64,000 bases of DNA from Planctomycetota bacterium (GTDB lineage: Bacteria > Planctomycetota > Phycisphaerae > Phycisphaerales > SM1A02). Each line of letters begins with the position of its first letter. Positions within the stretch are counted from its first letter, which is position 1. The notes beneath the pieces are model-generated. The model did not search any database and was not told where the DNA came from. It saw only the letters and a list, made by a program, of their open reading frames with translations. Location of the stretch: NCBI GenBank assembly GCA_014381555.1, contig JACNLO010000052.1:1-64000 (forward strand), read 5' to 3'. The position numbers and the translations under genes were made by a program. Below, piece by piece: positions 17,516 to 26,451 of this stretch.

Positions 17516-17571
17516 ATAATAAAAACCAAGTGTTAAGATTTTATTAAGAAGGTGTTGAAAGTTGGTTAAAT
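17516..17571 (-). promoter_or_regulatory. Phosphate-operon promoter with four 11-bp-spaced Pho-box units
   Basis: Read on the minus strand, four 7-mers start exactly 11 bp apart: ATTTAAC, TTTCAAC, TCTTAAT and TCTTAAC (plus-strand starts 17565, 17554, 17543, 17532). The 7-bp unit with 4-bp spacer is the PhoB/PhoP direct-repeat geometry. The last unit is followed by exactly 10 nt and then TATTAT (17516-17521), which fits a -10 element in the arrangement of PhoB-activated promoters, where the Pho box replaces the -35. AAAGGAG lies before the porin ATG. Confidence 0.85.
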
Positions 17572-17679
17572 AACACGTATTGTTTTGGGGTCAGGCCATG
17601 GCTCAGGGCCAAGTTGGCTCTGGGGCGGAATGTGGTCTGTTGCCATACAGCCAAATGCCAAGTATCCTGTCCATTCTAC

Positions 17680-17753
17680 GGCCGAGTACCCAAGTGGACT
17701 AAGGGAGCGGATTGCAAATCCGCGATTCGTGGGTTCGAATCCCACCTCGGCCT
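17680..17753 (+). tRNA. tRNA-Cys (GCA anticodon)
   Basis: A 74-nt cloverleaf: acceptor GGCCGAG/CTCGGCC with discriminator T (the Cys identity base), anticodon stem GCGGA/TCCGC enclosing TTGCAAA (anticodon GCA), T-arm GTGGG-TTCGAAT-CCCAC. CCA is not encoded. It is followed directly by a long palindrome. Confidence 0.95.
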
Positions 17754-17790
17754 TGTAAAAAACCTGCAGCATGCTGCAGGTTTTTTACAA
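17753..17790 (+). terminator. Perfect 38-nt palindrome after tRNA-Cys, intrinsic terminator
   Basis: A perfect inverted repeat of 19 + 19 nt with an A6 tract, CCTGCAGC core and T6 tract. In RNA it forms a GC hairpin followed by U6, and it works in both directions by symmetry. It begins at the tRNA discriminator base. The convergent minus-strand lipoprotein gene ends about 200 nt further on. Confidence 0.85.
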
Positions 17791-17869
17791 GACCAAAAGC
17801 AACGCGAAGCGCCCGTTCCCACGCCAGATATCTTGGGGTTTGTGGTGGGGTTCGGTGGTTCATGGGATC

Positions 17870-17958
17870 GGGAGTCCGGGGGTTCGAGTGTCGCAGATGG
17901 CAGAGCCATCTGCGGCAATGAATCCCACCTCTTGGATTCCACCTAGTGGAGTTTTTAA
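17870..17958. other. tRNA T-arm-like remnant interrupted by a perfect hairpin
   Basis: GGGTTCGA (from 17879) and GAATCCCACCTC (from 17920) match the two halves of the T-arm of tRNA-Cys 150 bp upstream, but are separated by about 33 nt that hold a perfect hairpin (17892-17914, CGCAGATGGC-AGA-GCCATCTGCG). A small CCAC-CTA-GTGG stem followed by T5 comes next (17940-17956). The whole intergenic span 17791-17997 otherwise shows no credible coding sequence. It looks like tRNA debris that received a hairpin, or a degenerate duplicate. Confidence 0.55.
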
Positions 17959-17997
17959 ACAATGTGTTATTACACGACTGGTTGAAGCCAGAAAGTA

Positions 17998-18879
17998 TTA
18001 CTCTGAGGTGACTCTGGTCGGGAGTGGAGATTTGGAGAGCGTGGAGCCAGTAATATTTTCGTACTCCGCTGGTTCAGAAAGTAGCCACCCTGTATTGCCA
18101 CCAAAGAATCTTTGCTCCACACGTAAACGAAGCGGTCGTCCCAAATCGTCATCAACCGATGTAAATTGACCGCTCGTTCGGTCCATTACTCCAACATAAT
18201 AAATACCACCATCATCAAGAGAGTCGCTTCCAGATAGTTTGACATCCCTGCTTCCGTGTGTATATGAGGTGATAGTTACAACCCCTGGAATTGATCCACT
18301 TAGGGTTGAAAGACGAACAACCGCTTCATCAATCACGTCTCGAGATGCCTCTCCAAGTGGTGTTGACCAAAACAAATATGAACCGAACTTAAGTGTTCCA
18401 TATTGATCTGTTTCCTCATCACCAACAGAAATGGTTGCTACAACCTGATCAGAAAAAACGACTCGGCCAGTTTGTATGTTTTTTGCCGATACATCAAGTG
18501 CAACAATCGCATCGTTAGCTTTTGAAAACCAGTGAAGGCGGCGAACACTTTCTGGAGCTTCGCTCGTATGTAAAAAATCTGTCAACTCGGTTTCAATGGA
18601 AAAAGAAACTGGTGCCTTTTGCGCCGTGTGATAATCTCCAGCAACTTCGAACTTCCCTGTTTTTAGTATCGCCCTCGTAAACGCTTTTTGCATTTCTGGA
18701 GCCACACCATCCCATTTTGATTCAATTGCTGAGCCAGCTACAAAGGGCTCGATATAGACAACTGGTTTCTTTGAAGATTCCGCGGCTGCTAGACCACTTC
18801 CAGGAGCATCGTTATATGACCAAGGGTTTGAGACACACCCAACTAGGGGGAGCAGGAGTATTAGGACAACAATTCGCAT
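17998..18879 (-). CDS. Predicted lipoprotein, unknown function
   Basis: The start at 18879 gives MRIVVLILLLPLVGCVSN, a clean lipoprotein signal (LVGC), 293 residues; a longer reading would prepend 68 unrelated residues over the divergent gene. The body has KPVVYIEPFVAG and VAPEMQKAFTRAILKTGKFEVAGD, reminiscent of CsgG- or LpoB-like outer-membrane lipoproteins that start with a DNA-binding-like alpha/beta fold, but the match is not firm. A region near residue 165-180 (VFSDQVVATISVGDEE) could fit the same fold. It is divergent from the secreted-protein gene at 18939 with 59 bp between. Confidence 0.6.
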   Translation of the reverse strand: MRIVVLILLLPLVGCVSNPWSYNDAPGSGLAAAESSKKPVVYIEPFVAGSAIESKWDGVAPEMQKAFTRAILKTGKFEVAGDYHTAQKAPVSFSIETELTDFLHTSEAPESVRRLHWFSKANDAIVALDVSAKNIQTGRVVFSDQVVATISVGDEETDQYGTLKFGSYLFWSTPLGEASRDVIDEAVVRLSTLSGSIPGVVTITSYTHGSRDVKLSGSDSLDDGGIYYVGVMDRTSGQFTSVDDDLGRPLRLRVEQRFFGGNTGWLLSEPAEYENITGSTLSKSPLPTRVTSE

Positions 18880-18938
18880 ACAACCATATCGCCTTATAAC
18901 CAATAAATCGTGCAAAAATGGGGTACTATGGTATCTAC

Positions 18939-19730
18939 ATGAAAACGATATTGCTATTTTTGCTTGTTTTGCCCATGGTTCACATGCAACAAGCGCCAAA
19001 AACATGGGTTCCACTTTTGCGAGAAGGAACAAAGGTTGTTGATGGAGTGGGGGTGCTTTCTCGCGAAAGCGACAACCACCCAATAGTTGTTGAACTGCCT
19101 AGGGGTGATGGTAAAACCATCGACACGTTTATTGTTTTGCCAAACCAGCGTCTTGCTGAAATGGAATCGTCAACCAAAGAGTTTCCAGAACGATCGTTCC
19201 GATTTTCTGGTGATATATATGCATACGGCGCCCAAAACTATCTCCTAATCCGAGAAGTTGTTTCTGTTGGTGAACACACCGAACGAAACCACCCCACCAT
19301 TGTTCCCAAAAAACCAAACGAAGAGAGTGTTGAACAAGAAGATTTTGAAGACTCCATTGCAGACATTGTGGGCGAACTAGAAGATGCAACTGGCTCACTT
19401 GTTCGCTCGATTAGAAACGCTTCAACCCACCCGATTTCAAAAGAGGTTACCAAAGAGGGTTTACGGATTTCATCAAGAAGGTGTCACCTTGTTCGAAACA
19501 AACACGGTGCGTGGGTTGCGGTTTTTGTTAGTGATGCAACAGGATTAAGTGATCCGCCCTGCACCGTTTTACCGGGTTCTAGTTTCACGTCACTTACTCG
19601 TTGGGCAAAAACTCAAGAACCATCAACCCCCGTGCTCCTCTCGGGCGAGGTGTTAAATTACCATGGGCATGGATTTTTGCTTGTAAGTTCTTGGCGTCCG
19701 GTGCACAACTCAGATCATCTTGATAATTAG
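18939..19730 (+). CDS. Secreted protein of unknown function
   Basis: 263 residues from ATG 18939 (MKTILLFLLVLPMVHMQQA signal peptide); the earlier in-frame start adds seven residues. Two similar halves are visible: WVPLLREGTKVVDGVGVLSR...FIVLPNQRLAEME...FRFSGDIYAYGAQNYLLIREV and LRISSRRCHLVRNKHGAWVAVFVSD...CTVLPGSSFTSLTRW...LLSGEVLNYHGHGFLLVSSW. This is an internal duplication of a beta-rich OB-like module. The last 4 nt overlap the convergent cyclophilin gene. No family name recognised. Confidence 0.6.
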   Translation: MKTILLFLLVLPMVHMQQAPKTWVPLLREGTKVVDGVGVLSRESDNHPIVVELPRGDGKTIDTFIVLPNQRLAEMESSTKEFPERSFRFSGDIYAYGAQNYLLIREVVSVGEHTERNHPTIVPKKPNEESVEQEDFEDSIADIVGELEDATGSLVRSIRNASTHPISKEVTKEGLRISSRRCHLVRNKHGAWVAVFVSDATGLSDPPCTVLPGSSFTSLTRWAKTQEPSTPVLLSGEVLNYHGHGFLLVSSWRPVHNSDHLDN

Positions 19731-20671
19731 CTTTTGGGTTCAGCGGATACAAGTGTAACCCGTTTGATTTGTGGTGGATTAACTGGTTTTCCAGATGCTG
19801 GGTTTGATAAGGGCGTTGCGGCTATCTTTCGAATCACATCCTCTCCTTCGATTGTTTCCCCAAAAGAACAATACTGACCATCAAGTCGGGCGGTGCCTTC
19901 TCGTGAAAGACACAAGAAAAATTGAGAGCCAGCTGAGTCTGGGTCGCTTGCTCTTGCCATAGAAATAACGCCAAAATCGTGCTGAAGCGTGCTTTCTTCG
20001 ATTGGAAGCCAAAAGCCAGGTCCACCCGAACCGGTGCCGGTCGGATCGCCACCCTGAATTACAAACGGGTGCCCTTTACTTGTCATAGGAACAATTCGAT
20101 GAAACGAGGTGTTTTGATAAAAACCGCCCAATGCGAGTTCTCGAAAATTCCAAACAGTATTTGGGGCGACATCAGGTCTTAATGATATGCGGATGTCCCC
20201 ATCGCTTGTCTCAATGATTGCATCTTGATCAAGATAGACGCGCCATCCACTTACGAACGGTATGTCCACACCGTCTTCTTCTGCCTCATCTTCCCAGCCA
20301 ATAATTTTGCTATATTTTGTTTCACCATCTGGGCGCAATGCCTCTTCAACGACTGGTACTTTTCTTGAAGTCATTGGTTGTACAACGAGTGGTGAATACA
20401 CCGCTTCACCATGAACAAAAAGTTGAACCCACACCGCCTGTTTTTGATTCTTTATTTCTGGAATTCTACTTGTTAAATCGTGTATTCCACTAGTTACAGT
20501 TGCAGATAGTGCAAGTTGGTTGTTCTTGTAATCAAACAATACAAGACGTGCTTTGTCTACGTCTTCTTCCAAATTAATATCCACCACGATACCGTTGTCC
20601 AGACCGTTGTATGTATGAAGCGGAGTAATTGGGTGAGTCATTACAATTGTTGTAAGAATTTGCGCAAGCAT
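19727..20671 (-). CDS. Cyclophilin-type peptidyl-prolyl isomerase with N-terminal extension
   Basis: 314 residues from ATG 20671, 10 nt after gatB (an earlier start would overlap gatB by 29 nt). Residues 1-140 begin with a hydrophobic segment (MLAQILTTIVMTHPITPL) and form an unrecognised beta-rich domain. From about 150 a cyclophilin domain follows, with SFHRIV, QGGDPTGTGSGG, GSQFFLCL and FGETIEGEDVIRKI. The catalytic Arg (FHR) and the GDPTGTG loop are present. It probably acts on periplasmic proteins, if the N-terminal segment is a signal (inference). Confidence 0.85.
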   Translation of the reverse strand: MLAQILTTIVMTHPITPLHTYNGLDNGIVVDINLEEDVDKARLVLFDYKNNQLALSATVTSGIHDLTSRIPEIKNQKQAVWVQLFVHGEAVYSPLVVQPMTSRKVPVVEEALRPDGETKYSKIIGWEDEAEEDGVDIPFVSGWRVYLDQDAIIETSDGDIRISLRPDVAPNTVWNFRELALGGFYQNTSFHRIVPMTSKGHPFVIQGGDPTGTGSGGPGFWLPIEESTLQHDFGVISMARASDPDSAGSQFFLCLSREGTARLDGQYCSFGETIEGEDVIRKIAATPLSNPASGKPVNPPQIKRVTLVSAEPKS

Positions 20672-20681
20672 ACTAGTTGTT

Positions 20682-22178
20682 TTACACTCCTTGACGTAAT
20701 GTAGACACAAGTTTTGTTCGCACGGCAGACGCGTCAGCGGATCCCCCAGAACGTTTCATCACTTCGCCAACAAGTCGTCCAACCGCTGCTTCTTTTCCTC
20801 CTCGGACATCATCCGCCGCCTGTGGCTGCGCTTCTATTGCCTCTTGAACCCATTTATCCAAAGCGTTTTCGTCAGTGACTTGCAACAACCCCTCTGACTC
20901 CGCCACTGCCTCAGCTGTTTGTTGTGAATCGCACAATAATTCAAAAAGTGTATTTGCTGCTGATGAGCCAATGCTTTTTGAAGATCGCAAAGCAATAATT
21001 CCGCTTAGTTGTTCTGGTGTAATACCCAACTGGTCAACTTGGCAACCGCGTTCGTTTGAAAGTTTTGCTCCAGCATTTAACAACCATTTCGCACTTTCGA
21101 TACCGTTTCCAGACTCTGTGGCACAGTGTTCAAAAAAGAAGCAGAGAGAGGGGTCGGCTGTAATTGCCGCAGTATCTTTTTCTGACATGTTAAATTGTTT
21201 TTTGTACCTTGCCCTGCGAGATGCTGGAAGTTCTGGAATAGTAGAGTTAACCTCGTCGATCCATTGTTGGGAAATTGTTAGTGGGACAAGGTCTGGGTCA
21301 GGAAAAAACCGGTAATCATGAGCATCCTCTTTTTCTCGTTGAAGTAACGTAATAAGTTTTTGATCATCCCACCCACGCGTACTTTTTGCGCCTGGTCCCA
21401 TTTCTTTTCCGTCTTTTTTCCACGCTTCAACCTGCCGAACCGATTCGTGTTCGATTGCAGCGTGCAAAGCTTTAAACGAGTTTAGGTTTTTTACTTCAAC
21501 TATTGGAGTTGGGTGTTCTTTGCCGTCGCTTGTTGTAATGATGATATTTATATTTGGTTCAAACCGCATGTGCCCACGCTGCATAACTCCCTCTGTTACG
21601 CCCAAGAATCGACAAATGTCACGAACCTCTTTTCCATAAGCAACCGCTTCGTCTGCACTACACATGTCTGGTTCTGAAACGATTTCTAACAGAGGTGTTC
21701 CGGAACGGTTCAAATCTACAAGGGAACCGTCATAGTGAGAACCTCCTGGTAACTCGTGGACAAGTTTTCCCGTGTCTTCTTCTAGGTGTGCACGAGTAAT
21801 TCGGACTGGTTTTTTGATTCCGTTAACTTCAATCTCTATCGCGCCTTCAATACACAGCGGCTTGTCGAATTGACTAATTTGATACCCTTTTGGGAGGTCT
21901 GGGTAGTAATAATTTTTCCTGTCCCACTTAGTAAAGTTCGAGATAGTACAGTTCATCGCCAAGCCAACTCGCATCGACATTGCGACCGCGCGTTTATTCA
22001 GTACAGGCAGTGATCCTGGCAGAGCCATAACCAAGGGGTCGACAAGGGTGTTCGGTTTTGCGTCATACCTTGACGGCTGGACACCGTTTGGTGCCGAGGT
22101 GAACATTTTACTGTCGGTTGCTAGCTCAACGTGAATTTCCATCCCCACCAATACTTTTGTTTCTGTTATTTCAGTCAC
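20682..22178 (-). CDS. gatB: Aspartyl/glutamyl-tRNA(Asn/Gln) amidotransferase subunit B
   Basis: 498 residues with GatB hallmarks: GMEIHVELATDSKMF, YYPDLPKGYQISQFD, the Asp/Glu-rich HLEEDTGKLVHE, LVDLNRSGTPLLEIVSEPD and GVMQRGHMRFEPN. The C-terminal YqeY-like tail domain (about 350-498) is present. GatCAB converts Glu-tRNA(Gln) or Asp-tRNA(Asn) to the amidated forms. gatA and gatC are not in the window. The start overlaps the pyrE stop by 4 nt. Confidence 0.95.
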   Translation of the reverse strand: MTEITETKVLVGMEIHVELATDSKMFTSAPNGVQPSRYDAKPNTLVDPLVMALPGSLPVLNKRAVAMSMRVGLAMNCTISNFTKWDRKNYYYPDLPKGYQISQFDKPLCIEGAIEIEVNGIKKPVRITRAHLEEDTGKLVHELPGGSHYDGSLVDLNRSGTPLLEIVSEPDMCSADEAVAYGKEVRDICRFLGVTEGVMQRGHMRFEPNINIIITTSDGKEHPTPIVEVKNLNSFKALHAAIEHESVRQVEAWKKDGKEMGPGAKSTRGWDDQKLITLLQREKEDAHDYRFFPDPDLVPLTISQQWIDEVNSTIPELPASRRARYKKQFNMSEKDTAAITADPSLCFFFEHCATESGNGIESAKWLLNAGAKLSNERGCQVDQLGITPEQLSGIIALRSSKSIGSSAANTLFELLCDSQQTAEAVAESEGLLQVTDENALDKWVQEAIEAQPQAADDVRGGKEAAVGRLVGEVMKRSGGSADASAVRTKLVSTLRQGV

Positions 22179-22708
22179 ACGATTGTCTCTTCAATTCCAA
22201 GGTCTTTTGTTGTAAAAAGTGATTCAAAAACAAATCCCGATGCTTCAATGTTTTCTTTTGCGCCCTCTCCGCGATCAATCACGGCAATAATCGCCATTAT
22301 GGTTGCACCCAATTCTTGAATTGATTCTGCGGCCTCAAGGACCTGCCCACCTGTTGTTGCTACATCTTCAACTATTACAACTTGGTCTGTCGATTTTAAT
22401 TTTCCCTCTAGTTGTTTCGATGTGCCATATTCTTTTTTCTGGTTACGAATAAAAACGCACGGTAATCCACTCGCCATTGACGCTGTTGTTACCAGTGGTA
22501 TTCCACCAAGTTCGGCTCCAGCAAGTAATGTTGTTCCACTTGGAATTTTTTCTGCAAACAATGTACCAAGCGCGGATAAAATGTCTGGTTGTGTTGTAAA
22601 TAAATACTTGTCGATATACCACGTGCTTGTTCGACCACTGCGAAGAGTAAACTCTCCGTGCAAAATTGCGGTTTCTCCAATTCGTTTTGCCAATGATTCT
22701 CTGTTCAT
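22175..22708 (-). CDS. pyrE: Orotate phosphoribosyltransferase
   Basis: 177 residues from ATG 22708 (MNRESLAKRIGETAILHGEF); an upstream start adds 19 non-homologous residues. The PRPP-binding motif VVIVEDVATTGGQVLEA and the flexible-loop part NQKKEYGTSKQLEG (catalytic Lys) are present, as is GELTLRSG-like GEFTLRSGRTSTWYID. It catalyses orotate + PRPP to OMP in pyrimidine synthesis. Coupled by ATGA to gatB. Confidence 0.93.
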   Translation of the reverse strand: MNRESLAKRIGETAILHGEFTLRSGRTSTWYIDKYLFTTQPDILSALGTLFAEKIPSGTTLLAGAELGGIPLVTTASMASGLPCVFIRNQKKEYGTSKQLEGKLKSTDQVVIVEDVATTGGQVLEAAESIQELGATIMAIIAVIDRGEGAKENIEASGFVFESLFTTKDLGIEETIV

Positions 22709-22754
22709 GTGATTATGGTACCGCTTCTGTTTGTATTGGGCGATGTGGGGTTTC

Positions 22755-25268
22755 CTATCTTGCACCCATAAGTGCTTCCGTGCGTTTGTTCACAGTTTTT
22801 TGTGCTTGTGCATACACCCAAGTAGCGACGGTATACACACTGTTGTTTTCTGATTGTAACGCTGCCAATAGCCTTGGGTCGTCAAGAGCTTCGTCTGGAA
22901 TGATTGATGATGTGAATCGAATAAGACTCGCGAGTTGGGTGCGTGGGTTATCTGGTTCTTTTAACATTCCGAACACTGCCTCAATAGTTGGGTCAAACGA
23001 CATTGTTGTCAACACCCAAGATTGCGATGTTGAGTCGAGTTTTGGAAAGCCTGAAAGAATTGTTGTGATTGCTTCGTCTTGAAGTGGGTGTCGCTCGCCG
23101 TTTTCAAGAGGTAACACTTCTTCTCCAGGTGGTGGTGTGATAAGTGGTTCGTCGACGGTTATCGCAACACTGTCTCCAACAACCCATGTCAAAAGAACAA
23201 AAGAAATAAGTTTGTTGACATCGGTAACATCTTTTGCCTCCTCAACAGCTTTTTTTAACCAGGTGTCACTTAACCGAACCCCATCAACTCGTAAGGTTTC
23301 GGAAACGTTTTTATCGCCGAGTTGACCGGCCTCATAAACCAGAATCTTGTTGCCTTCTCTTGTAAGCGCTTCCCTAGCCATAAAATTTACCACCCCTGTT
23401 ACTGAAACCGCCGCTCCGTGAAGGGGGTGGTTGTTCAACAAACCACCCACCCAATAGTTCCTTAAATTAACCCGCACGGTCATTGTGCCTCTTGGTTTAA
23501 TTGAAAACCCACGCTCTATTGAAACAACCATCGGAAGCGCTGGTTGTGTTGGAATTCCCGGCACATCTATGTTTGATTCAAGCAATATTAGTGGTTGAAT
23601 GGGACCGTTGTTTGAAATAGTTAGTGGGATTGTTGTGTTGTTTGTAATTTGAACAAGAATAGAAATGGGTTGATATGGTGCGTACACACTTAATTCGGGT
23701 GTAACTCGAATTCTTACTGGTGGTCTTGGGTCATTTCGAATTGACTGAAGGGTTTGTAAAACACCTTGCATGAGTTCTTGTAACTGTTCTACTTCTGGGC
23801 GAATGTTAAATTTTGCCCCAACAATTTCCTGAAGTTTGTTTCTTGCCCACACTCCAAGCAGTGTTCCTCCGTTGTTTTTTGCAACTGAAAGGAGTTGCAG
23901 TGCAGCATCTCGCTTGTTTCCTTCATCAAGATGTATCAGGGCAATCCCTATTGTTGCTGCTGGATCGTTTTTGAGTGGTGACAGTTTTAACTTAGCTGTT
24001 TCAATGTCTCCTTTTCGAAGTGCAACCCACCCATCAAGACGTTGTTTTTCGTTTGGGTTGATAGTAGCTCCCTCTTCAACCTGCTCAAGGATCGTTATTG
24101 CAGCATCAACATCCTCTCCTAGCCATAACAAAATCCACGCCGCTTGAATATACAGTTCAATTGTGGCTCTCAACCCCTCGCTACCTTGGTTTGTATACAT
24201 TTTAGAAAGAGAAAGCAGTGAATTAACCGCTGCGCCAAGAGCACGTTCAGCTTGAAGTTTATCTTCCTGGTCGGCATATATAGCAGCAGCAACCACGGCT
24301 AGTTTTGGCGATAACGGGGCATGAATTCTGGCAAGTTCAAGTGGGTTTATTCTGGGTTGTTGAGCCTGTGTTTGATTTTGAAACGCTTTATCAATTACAT
24401 TTTGTCTGTTCAGCAATGTTTTTGTCGCAGATTCATGGTCTCCTGATGCCCATTGGCTCAACACAATATCTGCTAACAGGCTGGAGTTAATTGCTTTTTG
24501 GCTCAAGGTGGTATCACCCAAAATATCTTCATAAAGTTCTTTTGCGTCTTGATAGTCTCCAAAAGACATTAAAAACTCGGCAAATGTCACTTGTATAGTC
24601 ACGTCGCGAATGTTGGAAAGAAGCGAAGAAGCCAGTAACTCGGCTCGCCGATAGACGTCTGCAGTCTCATCTCCAAAAAAACCAGTTGCTAAATTAATGG
24701 CATCAGGATATGCGGGGTCAAGCGCTACTGCCTCTGCAAGCCATCTGGCAAACTGGTTTATGTCGCCAACTTGCCGTTGCAGGTGAGCGGCATCAAGTGC
24801 CAACCTTGCAGCAACTCCTGAATCGAGTTTATTACGTCGATTATCCGCAAGTAATTGCTCGTAAATGGACATGCGCTGGTCGACTGTTTGAGCTGCTGAA
24901 ATCACGTCACGCAATCGAGCGAGTTGGATTGTTGGTTGGGTTGGAACAACTCGCAACAGGTTTTCGATGGCGTGGACCAACACCGAGGGCTTGTCCGCCA
25001 TTTGGGCGACTTCGTGTAACACTCGCCAGGCAGATTGGTCGTTTGGCGAGAGCAGGGTTGCTTCGGTAGCAAGAATCAAAGCTGTATTAATTGAATTAGT
25101 TGTTAGGGGCTTTGAGGTGGTTGCCATGCGAGCAACCCTAGTGAACTCTACTGCGAGCATTGACGAGGGTGTTTGGCTTTTGGAATCGGTAACTACTGTT
25201 TGTGGTGTGGCTATTGAACCGAAACCTAATAGTGTGGCAAAAAATGTTATAAAGATGTTATTTGGCAT
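22755..25268 (-). CDS. Large secreted TPR-repeat protein, unknown function
   Basis: 837 residues from ATG 25268, with a signal peptide (MPNNIFITFFATLLGFGSIA). About residues 40-480 are helical repeats of TPR character (for example DPAYPDAINLATGFFGDETADVYRRAELL and QDAKELYEDILGD). Residues about 520-680 form a beta domain with an Ig-like look (VRIRVTPELSVYAPYQPISILVQITN), followed by a short helical C-terminus. It precedes pyrE by 46 nt. Function unknown; likely a periplasmic scaffold. Confidence 0.65.
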   Translation of the reverse strand: MPNNIFITFFATLLGFGSIATPQTVVTDSKSQTPSSMLAVEFTRVARMATTSKPLTTNSINTALILATEATLLSPNDQSAWRVLHEVAQMADKPSVLVHAIENLLRVVPTQPTIQLARLRDVISAAQTVDQRMSIYEQLLADNRRNKLDSGVAARLALDAAHLQRQVGDINQFARWLAEAVALDPAYPDAINLATGFFGDETADVYRRAELLASSLLSNIRDVTIQVTFAEFLMSFGDYQDAKELYEDILGDTTLSQKAINSSLLADIVLSQWASGDHESATKTLLNRQNVIDKAFQNQTQAQQPRINPLELARIHAPLSPKLAVVAAAIYADQEDKLQAERALGAAVNSLLSLSKMYTNQGSEGLRATIELYIQAAWILLWLGEDVDAAITILEQVEEGATINPNEKQRLDGWVALRKGDIETAKLKLSPLKNDPAATIGIALIHLDEGNKRDAALQLLSVAKNNGGTLLGVWARNKLQEIVGAKFNIRPEVEQLQELMQGVLQTLQSIRNDPRPPVRIRVTPELSVYAPYQPISILVQITNNTTIPLTISNNGPIQPLILLESNIDVPGIPTQPALPMVVSIERGFSIKPRGTMTVRVNLRNYWVGGLLNNHPLHGAAVSVTGVVNFMAREALTREGNKILVYEAGQLGDKNVSETLRVDGVRLSDTWLKKAVEEAKDVTDVNKLISFVLLTWVVGDSVAITVDEPLITPPPGEEVLPLENGERHPLQDEAITTILSGFPKLDSTSQSWVLTTMSFDPTIEAVFGMLKEPDNPRTQLASLIRFTSSIIPDEALDDPRLLAALQSENNSVYTVATWVYAQAQKTVNKRTEALMGAR

Positions 25269-25413
25269 GATTGGCAAGGTGTTCTTTAGGGGCACTGTAG
25301 CAGGGTTTTAGGTTCTTTTAGAAGTTGTTGTTCAGTAGTCTGCCAATTGTGTGTTGACACCCTTGCATAAGGTTGGTAATTTTGTCAGACTATACATTCT
25401 ACGAGGTTTTTTT

Positions 25414-26445
25414 ATGCTCAACACACGATTTTTCTTACTAACTCTCACTATCGCTCTAGCTCTTAGCAGTAGCGGATTTGCTCAAATACGAAGCATTTCT
25501 AAAATTGTGGACAAAAACAAAATCGATGCCAGTGGCGAGAAAAAAATTTGCGATTATGCCCTGGGATGGTCTGAAAAGTTGTTAACTGTTGATAGCAAAA
25601 ATTTAAAGGAAGCAAATACAAAACTTGCTAGCCCGTTTCGTCCAAGTGTTCGAATCTCTTCGGTTGGTCGCTCTTTGTATGGGAAATATTTAAAACAGGG
25701 CCTCAAGCCGCTATTAGAAAAAAGCAACACTAATGAAATGGCTGCTGTCAACGCACTTCAAATACTTTCGTTGCTTGGAACTGAGGGTGGGTGCCAAATC
25801 TTACTAAACCACGCTGACACGGCTACCGAAAACCGACCGGCGCTTCGCCTTTGGGCATCGGTTGGGCTTGGCACATCTTTTTTAACTGGCGAGTTACCAA
25901 TTGATAAAGTTGATAGGTATGCGAAACTTGTTTCAAGCTTCACCAAGAAGGAACCCGAATGGTTTGTCTTGACGAGACAGTTTGATTCTTTGGCGTCAAT
26001 GCAATCAATACCGCGTCTAGACAGAAGCAAAAGAAAGAAAGTTGAAAAACTCTCGTTTGAAGCGCAAACAAAAGCGCTTGTAGACTTGTTGAACTCTATA
26101 GACAGCACAGGCGACATTGACAGCCGCGTACAAGCGCTGCCTTTTATATTGCCCTCTCTTATGTTGCAGCTTATTGAGCCAAGTGTTGATAACAACACAA
26201 AATCAGATATGCTTGATACTATTCGAGAACCTCTAACACGGTTTATTACTTCTGCAGTGTCTCTAAATTTTGTAGAAAATGACGAAGCGATGTTTGTTGC
26301 ATATGGAAACGCTGTGCAATCTGCTAGCGCGTTAATTTCAAAAGACACAGAATCTCGCGAAAACGTTGACCTTCTTGAGCTTTGGAATAATAAACAGGGT
26401 TCAAAAATTCTTGAGGTGGTTGAGACTTGGAAAAAAAGTAAGTAA
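25414..26445 (+). CDS. Secreted helical protein, unknown function
   Basis: 343 residues from ATG 25414, with GAGG 9 nt upstream and a signal peptide (MLNTRFFLLTLTIALALSSSGFA). The remainder is helical and Lys/Ser-rich; segments such as MAAVNALQILSLLGTEGGCQILLNHAD suggest HEAT-like packing. It ends 6 nt before the substrate-binding protein gene, so the two form one operon. No family recognised. Confidence 0.6.
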   Translation: MLNTRFFLLTLTIALALSSSGFAQIRSISKIVDKNKIDASGEKKICDYALGWSEKLLTVDSKNLKEANTKLASPFRPSVRISSVGRSLYGKYLKQGLKPLLEKSNTNEMAAVNALQILSLLGTEGGCQILLNHADTATENRPALRLWASVGLGTSFLTGELPIDKVDRYAKLVSSFTKKEPEWFVLTRQFDSLASMQSIPRLDRSKRKKVEKLSFEAQTKALVDLLNSIDSTGDIDSRVQALPFILPSLMLQLIEPSVDNNTKSDMLDTIREPLTRFITSAVSLNFVENDEAMFVAYGNAVQSASALISKDTESRENVDLLELWNNKQGSKILEVVETWKKSK

Positions 26446-26451
26446 GTTGTA

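Noticed and set aside
17614-18169. Several overlapping frames of 60-130 codons across tRNA-Cys and the hairpin region
   Set aside because: They run through the tRNA, the terminator and the lipoprotein gene on the opposite strand and have no coding features.
22666-23082. 138-codon open frame antisense to the TPR gene and pyrE start
   Set aside because: Shadow of two well-supported genes; biased composition only.
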